From Eremophila alpestris peregrina (Eukaryota > Chordata > Aves > Passeriformes > Alaudidae): a stretch of DNA of 64,000 nucleotides. Positions 49,113-60,400 of this stretch are shown here, one piece after another. The stretch is from assembly GCA_009792885.1 (NCBI GenBank), contig WMCF01000035.1, positions 3,395,917 to 3,459,916 on the forward strand, written 5' to 3'. The notes below the pieces were generated by a model, which was given only the letters and a program-made list of their open reading frames with translations, ran no database searches and was not told the DNA's origin. Position numbers and translations under genes: made by a program. Within the stretch, counting starts at the first letter, position 1. Each line of letters opens with the position of its first letter.

Positions 49113-52100
49113 GCAGGGTTTACATTTGCCAAAAAAGGCAAGTACTCAGAAAATTATGTCAGTATCTACTAAACTTTTAGTATATTTTCTGAGGAAACAT
49201 TGTCCTTATTCACGGAATGGCAAAACTGGCACTGGGTTCAAGATGAGAGACATTTCACCTTAATTTCACCTTACTCCTGTGCTTAATTGCTGTGATGAGC
49301 ATAGGGTTGAAGTACCTGAGCTGAAGACCAATACTCTATCTCAGGTCCCACTTGGATGCTTTTCAGTACTGGATTCCCCAGTTCTCCCCAGCCAGAAGAG
49401 CACTTTGTGCAGCACATGGAGCATCCTGTGGCATCCTGTGGGTTTGTGGCACATTTTATTGGAGAGGTGACACTGCTTTCTGAGTGGTCACTTTGGGTGA
49501 GATGCTGCTTGTCCAGGCAGTATCAAAAAGAAGGGTCTATATTCAAACCAAGAGCCTTGTTTTTAAATTGTGTTGACTGCTTAATAACATGCTGGTGTAA
49601 GAATACCAACTACTCAGAGTACCTTAGATGTAGGGGAATTGTTCATGCCCTGGTTAAAGGCAATCAATGCATAGACAAAGTAATGCATATCTAAAATGTA
49701 CCAAGAAGCATCGCTCCATCGGATTTTTCCACTTTCAGTTGTCTTATTTCTCTGCATAAAGATGTTTACTAACTTACAGGAGGTTAGATTGCACTATCTT
49801 TTCTCCTCAAAACTGACACAGGCTAACAACCATCTGTTCAAAATTTACTATTCACAAGGGATGCTATAAAAGCAATGAGTAGAACTGAGTAAAAAGTAAT
49901 CATTAAAAAATAGGCTCAATTTTCTATTTTCTTTAGGTGGAGGGGAGAACTTTTTAATTTTATTTCTTTTCAGCTATTTTTGGAGGACATCTACTTTTTC
50001 CATAAAACAGGTTGGATTTTTATAGTATTAGACTGAATGTGCAGGAAGGGAGTCAGCAGTGAAATAAATCTACCTAAATGAGGCCACAAAGTGGTTTCAC
50101 GTCTAAACTCCAAAAGCATTATGTGTTCTTTTTGCTCAAGTTATGATATTTTCACTGCACATAAAATATTTTCCTGTCCATATATCAATGCACATCCAGA
50201 AACACCTGGATTTCAGTGCCACTCAGCTGGAGAATGCCCTGCACAGTTTTGGTCTGTGTGGAGTAAATTAGCCTGGCTTTGTCAGCTTCAGTAAAGCTTC
50301 GCTAAATCAATAGGTATTTACACCAGCTCAAGATCTGATGTGTATTCCTTTCTGTCCCCTTTTTTTTTGATAGTCTCTCACTGGAAATCAGTAGGAGTTT
50401 TAACATGGATAAACAATACAGACATACTTTTAATAAAAACAAGTGCATGTTCAGGATTGTGGCTATTGGGAGCAAAGTTGAGTGAAACAATGCTTACAAA
50501 TCACTGAAGGGTTTCTGGCATCTTCCAAGCCTCAGTCTCAGAGCATTTCAGTATCAGCCCTTGCATTTTCTGCAAGGAATAACTACTTACCACCAGCTAG
50601 GCTACAGCTAAACTTTGAAGTGTTGATGTCTGACCTCCAACAGCCTGTGAGAAGGGACAGATATCCAGATGAGGGCAGCAGAAAAAGAATGCATACATTT
50701 ATTTTATTTGGAGTTTAGCTATGAGTCAAAACCACATGAAATTAGAGGAGATTGGATATGCAGGGAATAGGGAGTTGTGTGGTATGCTGAGGATTTTGAA
50801 AATTAGTAAGTACATACATTGCCACATTTTTTTCTGATTTTGGCCTCTTAGAAAGTAGCATGCAAAGAGCCCATGTTTGCAAAACTGAAGGTGTTCTTCA
50901 CTGAAGAAACCAACTGCATCCATCTTTCTGGGGCTTTCCACATATCCTGAGTTCTTGGCAGAAACACTCCAGACTTCTTTTCCTTGAAAGATGAATTCCT
51001 CCTTCATATTCCATATGGGGTATTTCTACATGTCCCTCGTTTTTTACCTTTTATCCCACCAACTTTGTAAGGGATAGAGATCTCATTCCTTCACAAAATG
51101 AGTGAGTAAATGAAACTGCTTCTGCAGACCTGATCCCATCACAGTTCAACTTTGCAGAAACAGAGAAACATCTCAAGAGAAAACTTGAGTCAAGGACAAG
51201 GAAAGAAAAATAAGCTTTCAAAGAGCAAAAAATGCAAGCTACCAGGATTTTTGCACGCTATAAGAAAGAGAAAGGAAAGATGAAGAGGGTCAGCCAGTCT
51301 TTGGTTGAAGCAAAGAGGAAAGTTTTACATGAGAACTAGCTCAGTGGTCTGGAATAGGAAGGTGAGAAGGTGTTTTGCAGACCAGTAGGAAAAAGAGGAT
51401 GAGATCAATAACCATTATTCATGGGAGTCCTATAAAGGCAAAGAAATTATAGGTCAATATTAAAATGTGGGGTTTAAGTAATACAGAACTGAGAAGAATA
51501 CAAAGAGATGGTTCAAGATGAGCTTTGAACTTATTATTGAGATAATAAGTAAGTTGTGGATAAACTGGCAATACCTGGAAGTACATTTGCTCTATTCAAG
51601 AGTAAAACTCTCTGTGAAAGTTCTCCTGTCTCCCATCCCCTGAAGAGGGAGAGCTGGGAAGCTCAGACCAGCTCAATGAGCTGGGTGAGAAGAGAGCAGG
51701 AGCAGCCCAGGTTCCCTGCAGGCCTCTGTGTGTGTAGTTTGCACATTCCTTGTCTGCTCTGTGCCTTGCCCAACTCATCATTATTAGTTTATCTCTTTCA
51801 GGAGCGATGGCTTTGTACAGAGCACAGAGCCTGTAAGAAAAAAGTCAAGGCTTATCTGTGATCGAAAGCACACACATTTTTGCTAAGGCCCCTCTCTCCA
51901 GGCCCCTCAGATGCTATAATTCTGTCAGCAACCTAAGTCCCTGCCTATTGCAGATTGCACTTTAAATGAGTTTCAACAGTACCTGATGTTCCTTTCATTT
52001 AGAATTTTTTTGCCTCCCCCATCTAAAGGGATACATTCAAACAAAAAAGGCAAAAGTGCAAAGATTAAACTGAACTTAAACCAGACACCTTCTGCACTCA

Positions 52101-53680
52101 GATAGCTGTGTCCTTTGTTCAGAAGTCACTTACAGCCCTCCCCCTACACTAAGCTGTATTTTTCATTCTCAGCAAATCACAGGACCAGATGCTCCTTTTG
52201 ACATGTGGAGACAAGTCACAGATTTGGAGGCTTTCTCAATTTGTGTTAGCTAATGTAACAGTTATTATAGCTACATTCTCAATATTGGAGAAACATGCTT
52301 CCCTGACTTGATTTGATTTCTTGTCAAAGTAGCTTACAGAAAACACAAGTAGCTATTACCTGGCTCACTCTCTGTTCTGTTAAGTTTATTTTTAAAGTGG
52401 CATGAAATTAATTTCTCCACTTTGGGTTATTTCTTTTTTATTAGTTTTCACTGTGAAATGGTTGAATCTGACTTCTTTCTCTAAAACTGAGAATCTGACA
52501 ACAGTGAATGTGCAGCTGGGATGGAAAGGTGATGCACTGACAGTTCCAGAGGCCAGTGTTTATTACCAGAACTGTAGTGCAGGCACAGTTTCTGCAGAAC
52601 ATTTTAGTCTCAGCCATGGAGGAGGACCCCAGGAGGTACCCTGTGTCCTGTACAAACAAGATGCAAGAACAGACAGTGGTGAGGTAACCTTCAGTAGTCA
52701 GAGACTGCTTTCAGCTCCCTGTTTGGCCAGTGTGCAGCTCAGCTGTCACAGTGCAGATATGTGCGTCTGGATGAAATTCAAATAAAACTCCCTGTGAGCA
52801 TGTTTGCTTCTGCTGAATCTCTGTGATGGTCATTGTGGCACAGAGCTTGTCAGAAATTAATTTATTTTGATATTTGACTTGAGCATTTGACTGTTACTCT
52901 GAGTAAACTAAGAAAAGAGGAGAATTTCATGTGTGTACCACAGCAGGGGTGAATTGTCAGGCATCTAAAAATCTGTTCACACAGAATCATGCTTAGCACT
53001 GGTATTAATAGTGTTCTCTCATTTTTCAGTGCAAAATGTGTGCTCATTCATATTGTAATCTGTATTACAGATTTTTTGTAATAGATATAAGTATGTATTT
53101 TTTTATCTGTAATATACTTTATCAGCTGGATGTAGGTAAACATTCAAATCTGTGTTGTGCAGGTTGCTACATAGCACTAGGGGGTTTGAAAATGTGAGCA
53201 GGTTCCTCAGATTCTTTCAAATCTGTGTAGAACAAATAGGCTTTCATTTTTAAAGGCCAGGACCAGATGTGGTAACTGCGTGGCACTTAATTTTTCTTCC
53301 TTGGAACGATGAAGGGCTGAGATGACCTTGTAACTTCAAGGAGTCTACAGCAGTGATTTCAAACCTGACACTTAGATCAATCACTAAATCATTCCCCTTA
53401 GCTGAACTGACTCATTGCCTATTTGCCCACCATGAAAAAAGCAAAAAGCACAGTCCTTTTAATGCCCCTCTTGTATCTGAAAGCCACTCCTGTGTAAGGC
53501 CTGTCCTAAACAATATGCTATCCAGGCACATAGCAGCCAACCTTTCTAGTGCAGAAGCTGCAGGTAATTTAATAAATGATTCCAGAAGCAGCAGGCTTAA
53601 TTAACCTACATCTCCTCCACTCAGTAAGCCAGCCCATGGCAGTTCTGCCTACAATGTCTGCAGGTCTCTCCCATAAACCC

Positions 53681-53880
53681 AGTGCCCCATTTCCTCCCCC
53701 TCTCCCAAAGATGCTTTACCATCTGCCCTCCTCCCCCCCGCATTTCCTGAATCCCTGTCCATACCCCTCCTCCATCTCCTGTTCCCAAAATCGCCCCTTT
53801 TTGCATTGTCACACGTATTTTTCTGTGCTCCCTGCAGTTCTGTGCCATTCCCACCCTCTCCCTGCCCTCCCTGTGTTTCC
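53681..53880. repeat. C/T-rich low-complexity tract
   Basis: About 200 bp strongly biased to C and T on the plus strand (for example CCTCCCCCTCTCCC and CCCTCCTCCCCCCC). The bias gives open frames of 77-119 codons on both strands that are compositional artefacts. Such polypyrimidine DNA can form triplex-type structures, but no mirror repeat was identified. Confidence 0.7.
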
Positions 53881-56800
53881 ATTCTGGCTTTCTGCTCTGC
53901 AGACCTGGAGCAGGGATATTTGTGCTGACTGGTGAGCTGTGCTGATCAGGCAGCACACACAACACGCGACTGCCCAGCGAGCTGCTGCCAGCTGAATAGA
54001 GAAAGCCTCCTTTCTCCGTGCCTTTTCCTCAGAGAAAGGAATAATACAGCCATTTTCTCTCCTCCACCAATGCCCGATTTTCATTAAGCTCCTAGGAGAG
54101 GAAGATTTTTGAGACCTGTGTCCTGAAGGCATTGTCAGATGTGGCTGAAATTGGCTGGCATGTTCAAGATCATTAGGGTCAGGGCTGACAGACAGGCTGG
54201 TAGCATGATTTCATTATTCTTTTCCTTAGAAACCAGGCTGGAAAAAATGGATTTGACAGAATAGTTGAGACTAGGTGTTGTGAGCAAATAAATTATACCA
54301 ACAAAAGTGCCTTTAATTTGATATTTGTCTGCAGTAAGACTTTTGCCAGTATTTCTTACATTTCTTAAAGGATCATGTCCTCTCTACCAGCAAAAATGCT
54401 CTCGTGGCCCAATTTTAATTAGCAGATAAAATGCCTCCCCAGCAGTAACAGACCAGGCTGTAAGGAACAAATAAGAGCAATGACTTCACTGGAAATTCTC
54501 TGACAGTAAACTTTGTTGTGTTAGTTGTTTCCAGTCCAGTCCAGCACACAAAGCATCCAGTGTTCCTTGAAATTTCCTGTTTCCACAACACTCGTCAGGA
54601 AATGCTGAGTATATGATATACAGGCTTCTGTACCAAGCATAGTTGGTGACACTCCCCTGCTCATCACGGGCAATGCACCCACCCTCAGCTGGGCCTGGGT
54701 GGCAAAGGGGCATAGGAAACAGCAGTGAAGAACTGGGATTCATCACAGAGGGGAGAAAAAGAGAATTGTGTGTGGTTAAAACTTCTACCTGCAGAAATGC
54801 AGAGCTGTGTGAGAGACTGCATAGACAGACAGAGTGACTTCCTGAGCAACTTTAATCCCTGGTCCAGCAACAACTTACAGTTTTCCCTTGGAAGTACTTT
54901 TCGACTCATTATACCTTGGTTATCCTTTCATGAAGCATTTATAGTCTTTACATGCTTCACATGGGTGTTGTGAAGTTTCACTAATTAATATGTGAAGATT
55001 CTTAAGTCAGAAAGTGCCATGTAACTGCAATGTATTCCTTTTATTACTTCCACATAAGCTATTTTGATCAGACTCTTCATGTGCACAACCATCAGGAGAT
55101 CTCGTAGCAGACAACTGCAGAGGTGATTTTTTCTTTACTGAATTGAGCCCCTAGGAATTAATGATTGACTGCTAATAGGTTTATTCCATTAAATATGGGG
55201 AGAAGGAAGGTTTTGCCTGAAGTGCAACAGACAAAGAAGGAAAATATCCAAAGAAAGTGAGCTCTGTGGAATATAAGTGACCATCTTATGGTATGTGTTG
55301 GAACTAGATCTCAGGAATGGGAGAAAGTTTATAATATTTTATGCGGTCTGAAGGTTTGCAGTGAAGTTTGGACTGCACATTGCCTACTTTCTGTTCATGA
55401 TTTAAGAAAGGAACCTCTGTAAGAACAAGCAATGAAATCCATCCTATTGCTAGTAGAGAAGTTTTGCAAAGTAAATGTTTATAAACCTTTCATATGAAGT
55501 TAATGATGCTTATTAAAATGTTAAAAGCAGTCATTCACAACGACTCCCATTTTTAAGAGCAGTTTTATTATCACGCTCTGCTCTCTGAATTAATCGGCAG
55601 CTTAGTTACTTATTTGGTTTATAGTAAACGTTGGCCAGATGATACAATTTAGTTCATGAAATATTTAGAGGTTTTTGAAATTATAATAATTTATAAAGTC
55701 TATAGTGTCTACAATATCTGTGATACTGCGACTGTAGCCTTTGAAATAATTCCTAATGCTGATATCCCTTTCTGTACTAAGGATTCCAACTTTCCTTAGA
55801 GAATTAAGAATTATATTTGCATAACATTTTTTCCTCTGAAATATATCCAGTTCTAGGTTTGTCAAACTTCGTATTTTATGGCAAATCACAGAGGAGTACA
55901 GGACTGAAACCAGGGACATGCCATTCATAATTTCTTGGAATATGTGACCAGATACACTTTATATTTACAGTTTCTGGTTACTTTGAAAAAATATCCCTAA
56001 TTTTATTGTCTATGTAGTATGACTGTAATTCCACAGGAAGCACAGTACTTTACTGATATCACTAGGCCCTACATATGGACCTACCTTTCAGCATTTACTG
56101 TTTACAGTATAAGAAGAGACTTTTGAATCAGATATGTAAAAAGTGAACTGATAATTTTTGGGAAAAAAGTACTAAGAAAATGCTAGTAAACACTTCTGGC
56201 AGTGTTTCTTTGTCCTGAAGTTTGCTTTTACTTTGGGTTGGTTTAGAAAGGAAGAAGGGGGTAGTTTGCACAACGCAGTGTCAGTCCATCTTCTTATCAT
56301 CCCTGCCTTTCCTCCCCCTTCCTCTCTACTATCTAGAAATCTTTCTGTACAAAACTTTGTCCACGTTTGTACTCTACTCATTGGGCAAAGAAATTCTGAC
56401 GCTTTGTCTTATAGTAAAGGGACATTGTAACACTTTGAAACATTTTAACATTCAGGCTAAACTTTCAGTTATCAAGGGTATATTTCCAGGAGAAAAAGTA
56501 TGAGGAGTTAAAATAATCTTCCTTTAGCTAGATGTCCGGAAGTTTCCATGGGGATTTTTTGCAAGTGGGAATGGAAATAGAAACTCTGTTCTTCCATCTT
56601 TAATGAAGTTTCTAGCTGGTTGTTAAAAAAGAGATTCCTTACAATTGCTGTGTGTTGAATTTTCCACCTTTTCTACCTTCCATGTTCAGTCAGTGAGTAT
56701 ACTCCCTGTGGTTCAGGGTGGGGACAGGAGGACCACAGAGGACAAAATTGGTTTTGAAGAGAGAAAAGAATATGGCTGCAGTACAAAACATGTCAAGGGA

Positions 56801-57324
56801 TTCTAGATCCATCAGCTGAAATATTTTGTTAGCATTAGATGTTAACTGGACTTGAAACTAGTAATGTTTTAAATTTTCTACTGTGCTCTTACTGCAGTGC
56901 AAAGGCAACAACTATCTGCAATTTCTCCTTCTACACCATCTGCACCTGACTTGTAGTTTACCTTTCTTTTAACCATCTCTCAGCCACAGACAAACAAGAA
57001 TTGGAGAGTCATTTAATCTCCACAAATATTCTAGAATTGTTTCTTTAGAAGGAACTATTTCTTCACAGCACACAGTAGTACAATTAAAATATAGGTGGAT
57101 AGATCCATGTGAAATAAGTCACATCAAAGCAATACAGTTCCCTTCTGTATCAGATTGTGATAAGTGATTCAGAGGAAAATGTTAGCTAGGATATATCTTT
57201 CATAAAGAATCTGATATTTTCTAACATTGCTTTGTCAAGGGGTATTGGAAAAGGGCAGTCCTGATGTGATGGCTGTAATGGGAATGCAGAGCTTGTTAAA
57301 AGATTCTCTCAAATACTAGGAAAT

Positions 57325-58165
57325 TTCAAGTGGGTATCTACAAGGACCAGTTCTACACTCAGCTCTTGTATTATTTTCACTGGTATCTTGTACAATGAAA
57401 TATAGAATACAGTTACATTACTTGGGGGTGACACCAAAACACAAGGCTTTGGCTGCAAGCACTCAGAGACAAAACTGTAATTCAAAGATATCCTGAGAAA
57501 TTGAGGAAATGGCTTGGTGTCAACAAGAGTAAAATCAATAGGTGCAGTCAGAAACAGAGCAGTTACAAAGTTCAGAATGCATTCTAGGAGTTACAGTCAG
57601 GTTATAAGCAGAGAATTGGATGGCATTGCAAGAAAAGAGCTTGTTTCAGGGTGTACTAACAGAAATGTCACAAGAGAAATCAGAGGTGTCTGTATCACTG
57701 TGATAAGCATGGCTGAGACTTTTGCTGGTACATAATTTTGGACACCACACTCTATAGAAGATGTCTACATATAGAAAAATGATAAGATGTCAATAAGGCA
57801 TAGCATATGAGCAAGTTTGAATAAACACTGCTTAATTATCCCAGAAAGTAAAAGCCTTACAGGAAATACGGAACTTTCAAGTACAACCCAGATATTTTTA
57901 ATTTGTAAATATTTATGTTCAGTGGCCTATAATGATGTCAAAACCAAATGTGCTTAACTTCTGAATTCTCTGTGTTCAGAAATTGCAGTGGTTTACACAG
58001 AAACATTCTGGTAAACTCCTTAACCAGCAGTTTAACTCCTTAACCAGCAAGAATAGTTAAAATCTGTAAGGATGATTTAAGTGTTCTTGATTCTTCCTTC
58101 ATGCAGGGAGTTTGACTAAGTGTTCTCTTGAGATTCCTTCTGTTCTGTGTTTCTGTGATTTTAAT
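57325..58165 (+). mobile_element. Ancient CR1-type LINE copy, long and degenerate
   Basis: Scattered but collinear similarity to a CR1-like pol region over about 840 bp: GTATCTACAAGGACCAGTTC; GGGGTGACACCAAAACACAA (the FADD-box region with D-D altered); TGGCATTGCAAGAAAAGAGC with GGGTGTACTAACAGAAATG; TTTTGGACACCACACTCTAT; AACTTTCAAGTACAA; then the 3' end GCAGGGAGTTTGACTAAGTG and TTTCTGTGATTTT. Divergence is much higher than in the other CR1 copies here and resembles the old amniote CR1 lineages shared with turtles and crocodilians. A 20-bp-period duplication occurs at 58012-58050. The 73-codon frame at 57514-57735 lies inside it. Confidence 0.72.
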
Positions 58166-60044
58166 TTCTTTGGAACTCTAAAAAAAATCTGGATCATTCT
58201 ATTAATTCTTCAAGCAAAAATGTTAGGTGAATAACTCTATGAGCTAGGATACAAATATTTTTAAAAGCTCTCTTGCTATAATCATGCAGTCTAAGAAATA
58301 CCATCTCAAGATACATTATCTAGTTCAACTAAAATTCAAAAATAATCAAAGTATTGAGATACCTACTGTTATTTCTTAAAGTCCAGGTTTTAAGAATTGT
58401 ATTTCAGTTTGATGCTGGGAAATAAGCAATTTCTCTTAATCAAAATCCCTGGAAGTTGTCAGTTCTCTCTTTTTGCAAGTATTTTTTGTCTAGTAATGTT
58501 TTCTGAGTCTGAGTTGTGTGCTGTAGGTTCACTAGGTGATACCTGCTCTTAATAAAAAGGTAGGACAATGGTGAATCCAACTTCACATCTTTCAGGAGAA
58601 GAAAATTCCACTTTCTTGTTATACCTTTTACACTTGAGTGTGAAAATCTCTTGAGTTCTTATAGGGAGACTGACTTGACCTGGTTTTTGAGTATTTCCTA
58701 TAGTCAGAAACACTTTTTTCTTGTCATTCACGTGAGTAAGACTGAGACCTACTGCCATCTACATAGGAACTGACACTGGAGTTGTTCCTGTTCAAACCAA
58801 TGGTGTTGTGAGTTTATTCTTTAGATTGTGAATGCAGATGGGAAACCACAAGCATGGGCTGCATCTGTCCAGTTTGGTGGAGCTCTTGGGAGCTGCACAC
58901 AAGAATGAACCCACCCATTGGCCCATCCATCTTTTCAATTCTTGTCTTTCAGACAAGACTGTAGTGTTTGGTACTCCCACCCAAACTTTCTGCTGGCAGA
59001 AATCAGCATGAATTTCACATGAGGAAAGGTAATTGACACTTAATTAGGTCCAGGATCATTAGGAAAATGTTATTTGCCCTCACAGATGTATAAATCACAG
59101 GAAGAAAAACTGAATTTGAATCTTTAAAACCACTCAGTGAAACTGTATGTAGTCCTAGACTTCAGTTCAGGAATAACTACTTGGGATGATTAAAACATGC
59201 TAAAAAGCAGCTGCTGTTGGGCTTTTTCAAGTCTGTATGCTTATTAAAACCAGAAAGCATGTGAAACAATGATATAGTCCCTTAACTAACAGTTTATCTA
59301 GCATGAAGGAAAATACCATTATATCAGTCTTGATGACACCTAATTGCAATTTGACTGTGATCACATTAACTGCTTTGTGCTCCTAGAGTCACACATTAAA
59401 GGTGAATTCCTGAGTGCATTAATAAGCTAAATATCAATCTTGTTGAGAAGAAATATTTTGTGAGTTGTGTTGAACAAACATAATTTTGATCGCTTATACT
59501 TGGTATTAGACCTTATTAAATTATACAGAATTCATCCTCCTGACAACAACCATTTTTGATGCTCACACTCGCAAAAAAGAAATCCCTGGATCCCAACTGT
59601 GCCTATAATGAAGGTGAATTGTGTTTAATGACTTAAAGAGTGCCATTTTGTGCTTAACAGTTTACATATTGCAAATTACCCTGTAAATACTCTGTTCCTA
59701 GATCAAATTAATTGTATAACAAGTTGTACTGAGAGGCAGTGAAATTTTTTTGCTGCTTTAGCTCCCATAGTCTGGAAGCTTAAAATGGTTTTCTTTAAAT
59801 CCTATGCAAAAGCTTTATCTTACCCCCATATGAATACTTGAACACAGACATGGAATTCATGATGGATGTGAATATTGTAACTCAATATTTAAACAGTAAG
59901 TTGTTATGAGCTTTATTGGACTTTGACTTGCTTGTCTCTGTTAATTAACCAGTGTACTCAAAATTGTTCAACTTTTCATTTTGTGCACATAACTCATTAA
60001 ATTTAAGGTGCACAAATTAAGATCAACTGTAATTATTATGGGCT
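58166..60044. other. Unassigned non-coding DNA
   Basis: AT-rich DNA between two CR1 copies. No gene, no long repeat and no convincing splice pair seen. Confidence 0.55.
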
Positions 60045-60400
60045 TACATGGAGGTGGAGGACCTTATAGCTCTCTGCAATTTCCTGAAAGGAGCTTGTAT
60101 CCAGGTGAGGGTCAGTCCCTTCCCCCAGGGAAATGTGGCAAGACAAGAGGAAATGGCCTTGAGTCGCACCAGGGGAAGTTTAAATTGGATATTAGGAAAA
60201 ATTTCTTCATGGAAAGATTTATCAAGCATTGAAAAAGACTGCTTGGGGAAGTTGCTGAGGTACTGTCCCTGGAAGTATTTTTTCAATATTTAAAAATGTA
60301 GATGTGGCACTTAGAGACATGGGTTAGTGGTGATTTGGCAATGTTGGGTTAATGGTTGGGCTCAGTCATCTTGCAGGTCTTTTTTAATCTAAAAGCTTCC
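60045..60400 (+). mobile_element. CR1 LINE 3' end, frameshifted ORF2
   Basis: Plus-oriented CR1 fragment. One frame reads EDLIALCNFLKGACIQV from 60054, and another continues with KFKLDIRKNFFMERFIKH, so the ORF2 C-terminus is present but shifted between 60100 and 60170. The 3' part (GATGTGGCACTTAGAGACAT, then GCAATGTTGGGTTAATGGTT and CATCTTGCAGGTCTTTT) ends near TCTAAAAGCTTC without clear 8-bp tail repeats. Similarity to the CR1 consensus is high, suggesting a younger insertion than the copy at 57.3 kb. Confidence 0.9.

Larger units (their letters stand above)
38326..57320. other. Large unassigned non-coding interval
   Basis: About 19 kb without a recognised gene or long mobile element. Smaller items are listed separately: a possible CRE/TATA promoter (39.6 kb), a (TG)n and an A-rich repeat, a 10-bp tandem duplication at 49421-49440 (GCATCCTGTG twice), a C/T-rich tract (53.7 kb), and an isolated 127-codon ORF (52402-52785). 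GC-richer but CpG-poor patches occur at 42.8-43.2, 43.9-44.1 and 48.25-48.45 kb. A pair of splice-like signals at about 51802 (CTCTTTCAG) and 51834 (GTAAGA) would frame a 31-nt microexon, but evidence is weak. Confidence 0.5.

Noticed and set aside
53576..53965. ORFs of 114-119 codons on both strands
   Set aside because: Produced by the C/T-rich low-complexity tract.
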